Below, in pieces: positions 20,876 to 30,411 of a stretch of DNA of 64,000 nucleotides; position 1 is the first letter of the stretch; each line of letters opens with the position of its first letter. The position numbers and the translations under genes were made by a program. Source of the DNA: Comamonadaceae bacterium (GTDB taxonomy: Bacteria > Pseudomonadota > Gammaproteobacteria > Burkholderiales > Rhodocyclaceae); contig JANLJE010000012.1 of NCBI GenBank assembly GCA_029255645.1, forward strand, positions 27,338 through 91,337. The letters are read 5' to 3'. The notes beneath the pieces were generated by a model. The model was given only the letters and a program-made list of their open reading frames with translations. It had not been told where the DNA came from and did no database searches.

Positions 20876-22642
20876 ATGGCCCACGATTCCAAGACTCAAT
20901 TGACCGCCCTGCTGCAGCAGGCCCTGGCCAGCGTCGCCCCCGCTGCGGCGGACACTCCGATCCAGCTGGAGCGCCCCCGGGACCCGGGCCACGGCGACTT
21001 TGCCACCAACCTGGCGATGCAGCTGGCCCGGGCCCTGAAGAAGAATCCGCGCGAGATCGCCCAGCGCCTCCTTGCCGAACTGCCTGTTTCCAGCCTGGTG
21101 GTCAAGGCCGAGGTGGCCGGGGCCGGCTTCATCAATTTCACCCTCGATTCCGGCAGCAAGACCCGCGCGGTCAAGACCGTGCTGGAAGCCGGCGAGGCAT
21201 TTGGCCGCTCCCGCCTGGGCGGCGGCCAGAAGGTGCAGGTGGAATTCGTCTCCGCCAATCCCACCGGGCCGCTCCATGTCGGCCATGGCCGCGGCGCCGC
21301 CTACGGGGCCAGCCTCTCCAGCCTGCTGGCCTATGCCGGCTGGGACGTGACCCGGGAGTATTACGTCAATGACGCGGGCCGGCAGATGGACATCCTGGCC
21401 CTCTCCACCTGGCTGCGCTACCTCGAACTGCATGGCATCTGCAGCATCGACTTTCCTCCCAACGGCTACCAGGGCGACTATGTGCGCAGCATGGCCGAAC
21501 AGCTGAAAACCGCCAGGGCCGACCGCTATGTGCGCCCCGCCGAAGCCGTGCTGGCCGCTACCCCGGGCATCCCCGACCCCGCCCGGGACGACCCGGAAGC
21601 CAAGGCCCAGCGGGAGAGCCACCTGGATGCCCTGATCGCCAACGCCAAGGCCCTGCTGGGCGAGGACTGGCACGCGGTGCACCAGCACGCCCTGACGCAG
21701 CAGCTCTCCGACGGGCGCAGCGACCTGGAGGAATTCGGCGTTCATTTCGATGTCTGGTTCTCCGAAAAGTCCCTGTTCGATACCGGCCTCGTGGCCCGCT
21801 GTGTCGAGAAACTGGAAAACGCCGGCTACCTCTACGTCCAGGACGGCGCCAAGTGGTTCAAATCCACCGCCTTCGGCGACGAGAAGGACCGGGTGGTGCA
21901 GCGCGAGAACGGCATCTACACCTATTTCGCCTCCGACATCGCCTACCACCTCAACAAGTACGAGCGCGGTTTCGACAGGATCATCGACATCTGGGGCGCC
22001 GACCACCACGGCTACATTGCCCGGGTCAAGGGCGCCATTCAAGCCTTGGGACTCGATCCGGAAAAATTGCAGGTGGTGCTGGTCCAGTTCGCCGTGCTCT
22101 ACCGCAACGGCCAGAAGGCCTCCATGTCCACCCGCTCCGGCGAGTTCGTCACCCTCAGGGAGCTGCGCGACGAGGTGGGCAACGACGCCTGCCGCTTCTT
22201 CTATGTGCTCAGGAAGGCCGACCAGCATCTCGACTTCGACCTCGACCTGGCCAAGAGCCAGAGCAACGAAAACCCGGTCTACTACATCCAGTACGCCCAC
22301 GCCCGGATCTGTTCGGTGATGAACCAGTGGGGCGGTGACGCCGCCAGTCTGACCGACGCCAGGCTGGCCCGGCTCGACAACCCCCGGGAACTGGCGCTGT
22401 CCTCCCGGCTCGCCGAGTTTCCCGAAGTCATCGAAGCCGCCGCCCGCGACCTGGCCCCTCATCAGGTGGCCTTCTACCTGAAGGACCTGGCCGCCGAGTT
22501 CCACGCCTGGTACAACGCCGAGCGGATGCTGGTGGAAGATCAAGAATTGAAGCTGGCCCGGGTGGCCCTGGCCGCCGCCGTGCGCCAGGTCATCCGCAAC
22601 GGCATGGGCATGCTGGGTGTATCCTGCCCGGCCAGCATGTAA
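20876..22642 (+). CDS. argS: arginyl-tRNA synthetase
   Basis: VSANPTGPLHVGHGRGAAYG (HIGH-type), YVNDAGRQMDIL, KASMSTRSGEFVTL (KMSKS-type). Confidence 0.97.
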   Translation: MAHDSKTQLTALLQQALASVAPAAADTPIQLERPRDPGHGDFATNLAMQLARALKKNPREIAQRLLAELPVSSLVVKAEVAGAGFINFTLDSGSKTRAVKTVLEAGEAFGRSRLGGGQKVQVEFVSANPTGPLHVGHGRGAAYGASLSSLLAYAGWDVTREYYVNDAGRQMDILALSTWLRYLELHGICSIDFPPNGYQGDYVRSMAEQLKTARADRYVRPAEAVLAATPGIPDPARDDPEAKAQRESHLDALIANAKALLGEDWHAVHQHALTQQLSDGRSDLEEFGVHFDVWFSEKSLFDTGLVARCVEKLENAGYLYVQDGAKWFKSTAFGDEKDRVVQRENGIYTYFASDIAYHLNKYERGFDRIIDIWGADHHGYIARVKGAIQALGLDPEKLQVVLVQFAVLYRNGQKASMSTRSGEFVTLRELRDEVGNDACRFFYVLRKADQHLDFDLDLAKSQSNENPVYYIQYAHARICSVMNQWGGDAASLTDARLARLDNPRELALSSRLAEFPEVIEAAARDLAPHQVAFYLKDLAAEFHAWYNAERMLVEDQELKLARVALAAAVRQVIRNGMGMLGVSCPASM

Positions 22643-22651
22643 GGAGTTGCC

Positions 22652-23284
22652 ATGAGTCGCGATGTGAAATCCAGAAAACCCGCCCCCCGCAAGAAATCCG
22701 CTGGCGGCACCCTGATCGGCATGTTCATCGGCCTGGTGCTGGGGGTGGTGCTTGCCGCCGGGGTGGTCTGGTACATGAACAAATCCCCGACCCCCTTTGT
22801 CAACAAGGTCCAGCAGGCCCCCAGCAGCAGCACCAAGCCAGACCAGCCGCCCGTGGCCCTGCCCGGCAAGCCCGGCGACCCGGTGCCGGAAAAGCGCTTC
22901 CAGTTCTACGACATTCTGCCCGGCAAGGCCGAAGCGCTGCCTGGCAAGGCCGAAGCCGTAGCCGGCAAGGAATTACCCAGGACGGCGGAGGTCAAACCAG
23001 CCGACGCCAAGGACCCCGGAGAGGAGCCCAAAGCGGCCGCCGAGAAGCCCGGCAAGCCCCACTACCTGCAGGCCGGTTCCTTCAGCCGGGCCGAAGATGC
23101 CGACAACCTCAAGGCCAACCTGGCCATGATGGGTCTGGAAGCCTCGGTGCAGCAGGTGATGGTGCAGGACAAGACCTACTTCCGCCTGCGCCTGGGGCCC
23201 TATACCAAACTCGAGGACGCCAACAAGGTCCGGTCTGAACTGGCCAAGGCTGGCGTCGATACCGCCCTCATCCCGAAGGAGTGA
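22652..23284 (+). CDS. SPOR domain protein (FtsN-like)
   Basis: Single N-terminal TM; C-terminal YLQAGSFSRAEDADNLKANLAMMGLEASVQ...YFRLRLGPYTKLEDANKVRSEL SPOR domain. Confidence 0.88.
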   Translation: MSRDVKSRKPAPRKKSAGGTLIGMFIGLVLGVVLAAGVVWYMNKSPTPFVNKVQQAPSSSTKPDQPPVALPGKPGDPVPEKRFQFYDILPGKAEALPGKAEAVAGKELPRTAEVKPADAKDPGEEPKAAAEKPGKPHYLQAGSFSRAEDADNLKANLAMMGLEASVQQVMVQDKTYFRLRLGPYTKLEDANKVRSELAKAGVDTALIPKE

Positions 23285-23286
23285 AT

Positions 23287-23931
23287 ATGCACGCGAGCCG
23301 CCGCCGTTTCCTGTCCGCCACCGCCCTGCTGGCCATTGGCGCCATTCCCCTGGCGACCGCTGCCCAGAGCAATCCGCAGAGCAATCCAGTATCCGGTCAG
23401 GATTACATCCTGCTGACCAGCCCCCAGATCAAGGAAGACCCGAAGAAGATCGAGGTGATCGAATTCTTCTCCTACGGCTGCGGCCACTGCAACGAATTTC
23501 ACCCCATGATCAAGGCCTGGGCCGCAAAGCAGCCCGCCGAGGTGGCTTTTCGCCGCGTGCCCGTGCTCTGGAATGCCGCCTGGGGCAACCTGGCCCGCCT
23601 CTACTACACCCTGGAGGCGACCGGCGACCTGGCGAAAATGGACGACGCCGTCTTTGCCGCCCTGCACGGCCAGCGCCTGCGTCTCTATGACGAAAAGAGC
23701 ATGAGTGAGTGGTATGTGCGCCAGGGCGGCGAGGCCAGGAAATTCTCCGACGCCTTCAATTCCTTTGGCGTCATGAGCAAGCTGAAGCGCGCCGAACAAC
23801 TCGGCAAGGCCATGGGCATCGACAGCGTTCCCACCCTCGTGGTGGAAGGCAAGTACCGCGTGCAGGGCAATGGCTTTGAACAACTGCTGGCCAACACCGA
23901 TGCCCTGATTGCCATGTCCCGCAAGAAGTGA
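23287..23931 (+). CDS. dsbA: thiol:disulfide interchange protein DsbA/DsbL
   Basis: Signal peptide; EFFSYGCGHCNEFHPMIKAW CxxC motif; ...IDSVPTLVVEGKYRV. Confidence 0.92.
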   Translation: MHASRRRFLSATALLAIGAIPLATAAQSNPQSNPVSGQDYILLTSPQIKEDPKKIEVIEFFSYGCGHCNEFHPMIKAWAAKQPAEVAFRRVPVLWNAAWGNLARLYYTLEATGDLAKMDDAVFAALHGQRLRLYDEKSMSEWYVRQGGEARKFSDAFNSFGVMSKLKRAEQLGKAMGIDSVPTLVVEGKYRVQGNGFEQLLANTDALIAMSRKK

Positions 23932-24011
23932 TCCCGCAGTAATCCCGCAGTAATCCCGCGGTGATCCGCAGTGATCCCGCAGTGATCCGCAGTGATCCGC
24001 AGTGATCCCGC
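23927..24011. repeat. 8 copies of a 10-11 bp tandem repeat AGT(G/A)ATCC(C)GC beginning on the dsbA stop codon
   Basis: Direct reading from AGTGATCCCGC at 23927; the TGA of dsbA (23929-23931) lies in the first copy. Confidence 0.95.
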
Positions 24012-24066
24012 TCACGGCTGGCAGGGCGTTCAGCACCGGCGCCTCGTCCGCCGCCAGGCCCGGGGC

Positions 24067-24096
24067 GGCGCTTCAAGGCGCTTCAAGGCGCTTCAA
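24067..24096. repeat. 3 x 10 bp tandem repeat GGCGCTTCAA spanning the stop codon of the NlpC/P60 gene
   Basis: Perfect tandem units at 24067, 24077, 24087; minus-strand stop TGA (24093-24095) in the last unit. Confidence 0.95.
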
Positions 24097-24638
24097 TCGA
24101 AGTAGGTCCGGGCCTCCTCGAAGCGGCTGGCAAAGTAGCCGCTATCCAGCCGTTCGATCCTGACCTGGCCGTTCCTGGAAGGCGCATGCACGAAGCGCCG
24201 GTCGCCGATGTAGATGCCGACATGGGAGCGGGGCCGGTTGAGCGTGTTGAAAAAGACCAGGTCGCCGGGGCGCAGGCTCTGGTGCGTGACCGGGCGGCCC
24301 TTTTGCGCGAGGTCGGCGGCACTGCCGCTCAGCTGCACCGAAGCGGCCTGGGTGTAGATGTAGCTCACCATGCCCGAGCAATCGAGGCCCGCTTCCGGAT
24401 TCTTGCCGCCGAAACGGTAGCCGGTGCCGATCAGGCTCAAGGCATACATCACCACTTCCTTGCCCTGAGGCGTCGGCTCCAGGGCGCGGCGGGAGACGGC
24501 CGAACCCGTGTTGCTGCCGGTATTGCCGCCCGTATCGCCACCCCAGCTGCCGAAACTACCCAGGCCGCCGCAGCCGGCCAGCCCGAGCGCGGCGAGGAGG
24601 GCGCATAATAAGCCGCGCTGCCCAATCCACCTGCCCAT
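24093..24638 (-). CDS. C40 (NlpC/P60) family peptidase lipoprotein
   Basis: LGLAGCGG lipobox; GYRFGGKNPEAGLDCSGMVSYIY; LRPGDLVFFNTLNRPRSHVGIYIGDRRFVHAP. Confidence 0.92.
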   Translation of the reverse strand: MGRWIGQRGLLCALLAALGLAGCGGLGSFGSWGGDTGGNTGSNTGSAVSRRALEPTPQGKEVVMYALSLIGTGYRFGGKNPEAGLDCSGMVSYIYTQAASVQLSGSAADLAQKGRPVTHQSLRPGDLVFFNTLNRPRSHVGIYIGDRRFVHAPSRNGQVRIERLDSGYFASRFEEARTYFD

Positions 24639-24700
24639 ACCTGAGTGCCTTTCGAGAAAAACAGTCTCAAGTATGTATTTTTTCTGGAGATTTTCAAGCC

Positions 24701-26152
24701 ATGAAACTTCAATCACCGGAACTGCTCGTTACCCGCTGCCTGATCGGCGGCGCCTGGATCGAAGCCGATAGCGGCGCCACCCTGGCCGTCACCAACCCCG
24801 CCACCGGCGAGGAAATCGCCCGGGTGCCCGCCTGTGGCGCCACGGAAACCGGGCGGGCCATCGCCGCCGCCGCCGCCGCCCTGCCCGCCTGGCGGGAGCG
24901 CACCGCCAAAGCCCGGGCCCAGGTGCTGCTGCAATGGCTGCGGCTGATCCAGCAGCACACGGAAGACCTGGCCGCCCTGATCACCGCCGAAGGCGGCAAG
25001 CCCCTGGCGGAAGCCCGGGGCGAGGTGGCCTACGGCGCCAGCTTCGTGGAATGGTTTGCCGAAGAAGGCAAGCGGGCCTACGGGGAAACCGTGCCCAGCC
25101 CGGCAGCGGACAAGCGCCTCCTGGTGATCAAGCAGCCGGTCGGGGTCTGCGCCGCGATCACGCCCTGGAATTTTCCCCTCGCCATGATCACCCGCAAGGT
25201 GGCGCCGGCCCTCGCCGCCGGCTGCACGGTGGTGGTCAAGCCCGCCGGACAGACGCCGCTCACCGCCCTGGCCCTGGCGCGGCTGGCCGAGGCGGCGGGC
25301 TTTCCCGCCGGGGTGTTCAACCTCGTCACCGGCGACCCGGCCGCCATCGGCGGCGCCCTCACCGCCAGCCCGGTGGTGAGAAAGCTCTCCTTCACCGGCT
25401 CTACCGAAGTCGGGCGGCTGCTCATGGCCCAGAGCGCCCCGACCCTGAAGAAACTCTCCCTGGAACTAGGCGGCAACGCCCCCTTCATCGTCTTCGACGA
25501 TGCCGACCTGGATCAGGCCGTGGCCGGGGCCCTCGCCGCCAAGTACCGCAACTCCGGCCAGACCTGCGTCTGCGCCAACCGCTTTTTGGTCCAGGCCGGC
25601 ATCCACGACGCCTTCGCCGCCCGGCTGGCGGAACAGGTGGCGGCGCTCGTGGTGGGCGACGGTAGCGAACCCGGCACCCAGCAAGGGCCGCTCATCGACG
25701 CCAATGCCCTGGCCAAGGTCGAGGCCCATGTCGCCGACGCCCTGGAAAAAGGCGCCCGGCTGCTCACCGGCGGCCATCCCCACCCCCGCGGCGGCAACTT
25801 CTTCGAACCCACGGTGCTGGCCGGCGTCACCCCGGCCATGCGGGTGGCGCAGGAGGAAACCTTCGGCCCCGTGGCCCCCCTGTTCCGCTTCGAGACCGAG
25901 GCAGAAGCGATCCAGATGGCGAACGCCACCGAATACGGCCTGGCCGCCTACTTCTACAGCCGCGATGTCGCGCGCTGTTTCCGGGTCGGCGAGGCCCTGG
26001 AATATGGCATGGTGGGGATCAACACCGGCCTGATCTCCAACGAGGTCGCGCCCTTCGGCGGCATCAAGCAATCCGGCCTGGGCCGGGAAGGCTCCCGCCA
26101 CGGCCTGGACGAGTATCTGGAACTGAAATATCTCTGTTTCGACCTGAACTGA
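24701..26152 (+). CDS. gabD: NAD(P)-dependent succinate-semialdehyde dehydrogenase
   Basis: GVCAAITPWNFPLAMITRKVAPALAAGCTVVVKPA, LELGGNAPFIVF, NSGQTCVCANRF. Confidence 0.93.
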   Translation: MKLQSPELLVTRCLIGGAWIEADSGATLAVTNPATGEEIARVPACGATETGRAIAAAAAALPAWRERTAKARAQVLLQWLRLIQQHTEDLAALITAEGGKPLAEARGEVAYGASFVEWFAEEGKRAYGETVPSPAADKRLLVIKQPVGVCAAITPWNFPLAMITRKVAPALAAGCTVVVKPAGQTPLTALALARLAEAAGFPAGVFNLVTGDPAAIGGALTASPVVRKLSFTGSTEVGRLLMAQSAPTLKKLSLELGGNAPFIVFDDADLDQAVAGALAAKYRNSGQTCVCANRFLVQAGIHDAFAARLAEQVAALVVGDGSEPGTQQGPLIDANALAKVEAHVADALEKGARLLTGGHPHPRGGNFFEPTVLAGVTPAMRVAQEETFGPVAPLFRFETEAEAIQMANATEYGLAAYFYSRDVARCFRVGEALEYGMVGINTGLISNEVAPFGGIKQSGLGREGSRHGLDEYLELKYLCFDLN

Positions 26153-26156
26153 TGCC

Positions 26157-26759
26157 ATGAACGACACCGCCAACTCCGGCCAGGGGGGCTGCGCCTGCAG
26201 CAGCACCGCCGCTGGGCTCGAAGCCCATACCCTGAAGTGGCTTCTGACCATCAACGCCCTGATGTTCGGGGTGGAAATCCTGGCGGGCTGGTGGGCCCAG
26301 TCCGCCGGGCTGCTGGCCGACGCCCTGGATATGCTCGCCGACGCGGCGGTGTACGGCCTTGCCCTTTACGCCGTGGGCCACGCTCCGGCCCTGCAACGCC
26401 GGGCCGCGCGGATGTCCGGCGGGCTGCAACTCATCCTGGCCCTGGGCATGCTGGCGGAGGTGGGGCGGCGCTTCTGCTTTGGCGCCGCGCCCCTGGGGGA
26501 GGCGATGATGGGGGTGGCCGTGCTGGCCCTGCTCGCCAATGTGGCCTGCCTGCTGCTCATCAGCCGGCACCGGCACGGGGGCGCCCACATGCAGGCCAGC
26601 TTCATCTTTTCCGCCAACGACGTGATCGCCAACCTCGGGGTGATCCTGGCCGGGGCCCTGGTGCTCTGGCTCGGCAATCCCTGGCCGGACTGGATCATCG
26701 GCACCCTGATCGGGCTGATCGTGCTGCATGGGGCCTGGCGCATCCTGAAGCTGCGTTGA
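26157..26759 (+). CDS. short cation diffusion facilitator-like transporter lacking a C-terminal domain
   Basis: WWAQSAGLLADALDMLADAAVYGLALYAVG and SFIFSANDVIANLGVILAGALV TM motifs; only 200 aa. Confidence 0.75.
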   Translation: MNDTANSGQGGCACSSTAAGLEAHTLKWLLTINALMFGVEILAGWWAQSAGLLADALDMLADAAVYGLALYAVGHAPALQRRAARMSGGLQLILALGMLAEVGRRFCFGAAPLGEAMMGVAVLALLANVACLLLISRHRHGGAHMQASFIFSANDVIANLGVILAGALVLWLGNPWPDWIIGTLIGLIVLHGAWRILKLR

Positions 26760-26778
26760 CCGGCACCCGGATGGGGCT

Positions 26779-26826
26779 GGAAAACAGGCCGGAAAACGGC
26801 CTGGAAAACGGCCTGGAAAACAACGG
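26779..26826. repeat. 4 x 12 bp tandem repeat GGAAAACGGCCT (end copies degenerate)
   Basis: Units at 26779, 26791, 26803, 26815 by direct reading. Confidence 0.9.
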
Positions 26827-26906
26827 CCACGCAAGCCGCAATGTCTTTATAATCCGCCGTTTTCGGGCTGATTTTTCAGGCTTTTCCGGGTGGGGAAAAA
26901 GGCACC

Positions 26907-28409
26907 ATGCTGATCTGGTTCGTCGTCATTTACCTGATGTTCTCGGTGGGGATCGGCCTTTATGCCGCCACCCGCGTCCATACCGCCAAGGATTTCGCCG
27001 TCGCCGGGCGGCACCTGCCCCTGCCGGTGGTGATGGCCACCGTGTTCGCCACCTGGTTCGGGGCCGAGGCGGTGTTCGGGGTTTCCGCCACCTTCGTCAA
27101 TGAGGGCCTGCGCGGCGTCGTCGCCGATCCCTTTGGCTCCAGCCTGTGCCTGATGATCGCCGGCATCTTCTTCGCCACCCAGCTCTACCGGCTCAACATC
27201 CTCACCCTGGGCGACTTCTACCGCCTGCGCTACAACCGCACCGTCGAAGTGCTGGCGACCCTTTGCATCGTGGTCTCCTACCTGGGCTGGGTGGCCGCCC
27301 AGATCAAGGCCCTCGGCCTCTTGTTCCACATCGTCACCGACGGCGCCGTGAGCGAGGCAACCGGCATGATGCTCGGCACCGCCATCGTGCTCACCTACAC
27401 CACCTTTGGCGGCATGTTGTCGGTGGCGATCCTGGACTTCGTGCAGATGGGCGTCATCATGGGCGGGCTGCTGTTCATCGCCTATCTGGTCAGCGGCCGG
27501 ACCGGCGGCGTCATGCCCGTCATCGAACATGCCCGCGCCGCCGGCAAGCTGGATTTCTTTCCCGAGGCCAACCTCGCCCAGTGGCTCTCTTTCATCGGCG
27601 CCGGCCTGACGATGATGCTCGGCTCCATTCCCCAGCAGGACGTATTCCAGCGCATCACCTCCGCCAGGAGCGCCCGCATCGCCATCTGGGGTTCGATTCT
27701 GGGCGCCTCCTTGTACTTCTGCTTTACTTTCGTGCCCATGTTCATCGCCTATTCCGCCACCCTGATCGACCCGGCCCAGTTCGGCGCGCTGATCGCCGAG
27801 GACTCCCAGAAGGTGCTGCCCACCCTGGTGATGCAGCAGATGCCGGTGTTTGCCCAGGCGATTTTCTTCGGCTCGGTGCTGGCCGCCATCATGAGCTGCT
27901 CCTCCGCCACCCTGCTCGCCCCCTCGGTTTCCTTTGCCGAGAACATCGTGCGCGGCTTGTTGCCGCAATTGAACGACCGCCAGTTCCTCGCGGTGATGCG
28001 GCTTTGCATCGTCGGCTTTGCCGCCCTGGTGCTCACCTACGCCCTCAACTCGGGGCTCTCCATCTTCCGCATGGTGGAATCGGCCTACAAGATCACCCTG
28101 GCCGGCGCCTTCGTGCCGCTGTTCTTTGGCGCCTTCTGGAAAAAAGCCACCACCCAGGGCGCCCTGGCCGCGATCTTTGGCGGCATCCTGTCCTGGCTGC
28201 TGGTGGAAATGCTGATCGGTGAGAACAGCATCGTGCCCGCCCAGCTGCTTGGCCTGCTGGTCTCCGCCGTCGGCATGGTGCTGGGCTCCCTCTTGCCCCA
28301 GTGGGTGGGCCGTCCCACCCCCCGCGAGGACATCCACGAGGCCCTGCACCACGCCGCCGCCGCCCAGACTTACCATGTGACGGATCACGGCCATCACCAC
28401 GCCCCCTGA
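26907..28409 (+). CDS. sodium:solute symporter family protein
   Basis: 12+ hydrophobic segments; ATRVHTAKDFAVAGRHLPLPVVMATVFATWFGAEAVFG and GSIPQQDVFQRITSARSA are SSS family motifs. Confidence 0.9.
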   Translation: MLIWFVVIYLMFSVGIGLYAATRVHTAKDFAVAGRHLPLPVVMATVFATWFGAEAVFGVSATFVNEGLRGVVADPFGSSLCLMIAGIFFATQLYRLNILTLGDFYRLRYNRTVEVLATLCIVVSYLGWVAAQIKALGLLFHIVTDGAVSEATGMMLGTAIVLTYTTFGGMLSVAILDFVQMGVIMGGLLFIAYLVSGRTGGVMPVIEHARAAGKLDFFPEANLAQWLSFIGAGLTMMLGSIPQQDVFQRITSARSARIAIWGSILGASLYFCFTFVPMFIAYSATLIDPAQFGALIAEDSQKVLPTLVMQQMPVFAQAIFFGSVLAAIMSCSSATLLAPSVSFAENIVRGLLPQLNDRQFLAVMRLCIVGFAALVLTYALNSGLSIFRMVESAYKITLAGAFVPLFFGAFWKKATTQGALAAIFGGILSWLLVEMLIGENSIVPAQLLGLLVSAVGMVLGSLLPQWVGRPTPREDIHEALHHAAAAQTYHVTDHGHHHAP

Positions 28410-28413
28410 ACCC

Positions 28414-29481
28414 ATGCTCGGCAGCCAGCAGGGCCGCCCCGCCCCGGATCTGCTACCGCGCTATCTGGCCGCGGCCTGGGCGGTCCTGACCCTCTATGGC
28501 AGCCTCTACCCCTTTGCCGGCTGGCAGACCGTGGGCATCGACCCCTTTGCCTTCCTGACCCTGCCCTGGCCCCGTTACTGGACTGCCTTCGACTTGATCG
28601 CCAATGTGGTGATCTATCTGCCCCTCGGCTTTTTCGCCACGCTCTCCCTGCTGCGCCTGCCGGGCCGCTGGACGGCGCCCCTCCTGGGCACCCTGCTGGC
28701 CGCCCTGCTCAGTTTCAGCATGGAAAGCCTGCAGGCCTGGCTGCCGGCGCGCATTTCATCGAATGTGGACCTGGGGTGCAACAGCCTCGGGGGCCTGCTG
28801 GGCAGCTTGCTGGCCGCCTGGATCGGCCCCCAGCTGCAGCCCTTCTGGAAAAGCTGGCGGCCCCGGCTGATCGCCCCTCTGCCCCATGTGGACCTGGGGC
28901 TGACCCTGCTGGGTCTGTGGCTCCTGACCCTGCTGTCCCCGGAAAACCTGCTGTTCGGCACCGGCGACCTGCGCCTCCTGCTGGGCGGCCTGCCGACCCT
29001 GAGCTACGCCCCGGAAACCTACCGTTTCGCCGAAACCGCCGTGGTGGCCAGCAACTTCCTGGCCCTGGGCCTGTTTGCCGGGGCCATGACCCAGGGCCGC
29101 TGGCTGGCCTATCTGCTGGTGCCGCTGTTCTTCCTCGTGGCCGCCCTGGTACGGAGTCTGGAATCTGCCCTGCTGGCGGGGCCTGGCCGTTTCCTCGACT
29201 GGCTCACGCCGGGGGTGGAGCAGGGCTTGCAACTGGGCGCCGTGGCCCTGGGCATCCTGCTCCTGCTGCCGCCGCTGGGCCGCCTGATGCTGGCCGCGCT
29301 GGCGCTCCTGGCCGGCGTCATCCTGGTGAACCTGGCCCCCCTCGATCCCTATTCCCCCACCGCCCTGACCCTCTGGCACCGGGGACATTTCCTCAACTTC
29401 AGCGGTTTGATCCGCTGGGTTGCCACGATCTGGCCTTTCCTGACCCTGCCCTACCTGGTCCTGGTCAGCCGCCGCATCTGA
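28414..29481 (+). CDS. VanZ family membrane protein
   Basis: LYGSLYPFAGW, DLIANVVIYLPLGFFATLSLL, SMESLQAWLPARISSNVDLGCNSLGGLLG. Confidence 0.87.
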   Translation: MLGSQQGRPAPDLLPRYLAAAWAVLTLYGSLYPFAGWQTVGIDPFAFLTLPWPRYWTAFDLIANVVIYLPLGFFATLSLLRLPGRWTAPLLGTLLAALLSFSMESLQAWLPARISSNVDLGCNSLGGLLGSLLAAWIGPQLQPFWKSWRPRLIAPLPHVDLGLTLLGLWLLTLLSPENLLFGTGDLRLLLGGLPTLSYAPETYRFAETAVVASNFLALGLFAGAMTQGRWLAYLLVPLFFLVAALVRSLESALLAGPGRFLDWLTPGVEQGLQLGAVALGILLLLPPLGRLMLAALALLAGVILVNLAPLDPYSPTALTLWHRGHFLNFSGLIRWVATIWPFLTLPYLVLVSRRI

Positions 29482-29517
29482 ACGGCGCCGCGCAAATCCT
29501 GGGCGCCATCCTCGATC

Positions 29518-30387
29518 TCAAACCTTGTCCTTGTACATCAAGGCCGTGATCTGCTCCGAAATCAGGCCCATCATGAAGGTGATCACGCCGCCCGTATAAA
29601 GCAGCGCGCTCATGTTGGTGAAGCGGCCGTCCTCCAGCAGCGTGTGGCCGTACCAGAGCGTGGCGAGGGTAAAAAGCAGCAAGGCCACGGGCCCGAACAG
29701 TTTCAAGGGGGAATACAAGGTGCCGATCTTGAAGATGATCAACAGAAACCGCACCCCATCCTTGAACAAGTGGATATGGCTCTTGCCGATCCGTCTGGCC
29801 GCCTGGATGGGTACATAAGCCACCCCGTAACCCGCCCGGAAGAATGCCATGGTGCTGGTGGTGGGGTAGGAAAAACCGTTGGGCAGCAGGTAGAGGAATT
29901 CGCGGAACCGATCGGCGCGCACGGCACGCAAGCCGGAAGTGAGGTCTTGCACCAGATGGCCCGTCATGTAACTGGCCAGGCGGTTGTAAAAGGCATTGGC
30001 AAAGCGGCGCCCCAGGCTGGCCTGGGAGGCGCGATCCCGGGCGCCCACCACCATGTCGTAGCCTTCATCGAGTTTGGCCAGCAGGCGCGGAATATCGGCG
30101 GGGTTGTGCTGGCCATCGGCATCCATGAACACCATCACCGCCCCCTTTGCCGCGCGGGCCCCGGTCTTGATGGCGGCACCATTGCCCTTGCTGCAGGGGT
30201 GCGTCACCACCCTGGCGCCGGCGGCCTCGGCGACCTGGCCGGTGGCATCGCTGGAGCCGTCATCGACCACGATCACTTCGGCCTCAGGGTAAAGGCGCCG
30301 GATCGCCGCGACCGTCGTACCGACGGCGGCCGCTTCGTTTCGGGCGGGGAGGACGACACTTAAACTGATGGCATCGCTCATGATCAA
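29518..30387 (-). CDS. GT2 family glycosyltransferase, polyprenol-phosphate-sugar synthase-like
   Basis: SVVLPARNEAAAVGTTVAAIRRLYPEAEVIVVDDGSSDATG, VFMDADGQHNPADIPRLL; C-terminal TM segments. Confidence 0.88.
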   Translation of the reverse strand: MIMSDAISLSVVLPARNEAAAVGTTVAAIRRLYPEAEVIVVDDGSSDATGQVAEAAGARVVTHPCSKGNGAAIKTGARAAKGAVMVFMDADGQHNPADIPRLLAKLDEGYDMVVGARDRASQASLGRRFANAFYNRLASYMTGHLVQDLTSGLRAVRADRFREFLYLLPNGFSYPTTSTMAFFRAGYGVAYVPIQAARRIGKSHIHLFKDGVRFLLIIFKIGTLYSPLKLFGPVALLLFTLATLWYGHTLLEDGRFTNMSALLYTGGVITFMMGLISEQITALMYKDKV

Positions 30388-30411
30388 CCTTCATTGAAAG
30401 ACGTTTTTGAA

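Noticed and set aside
20873-22543. 556 aa minus-strand ORF
   Set aside because: Antisense to argS.
26847-28415. 522 aa minus-strand ORF
   Set aside because: Antisense to the sodium:solute symporter; strongly biased composition.
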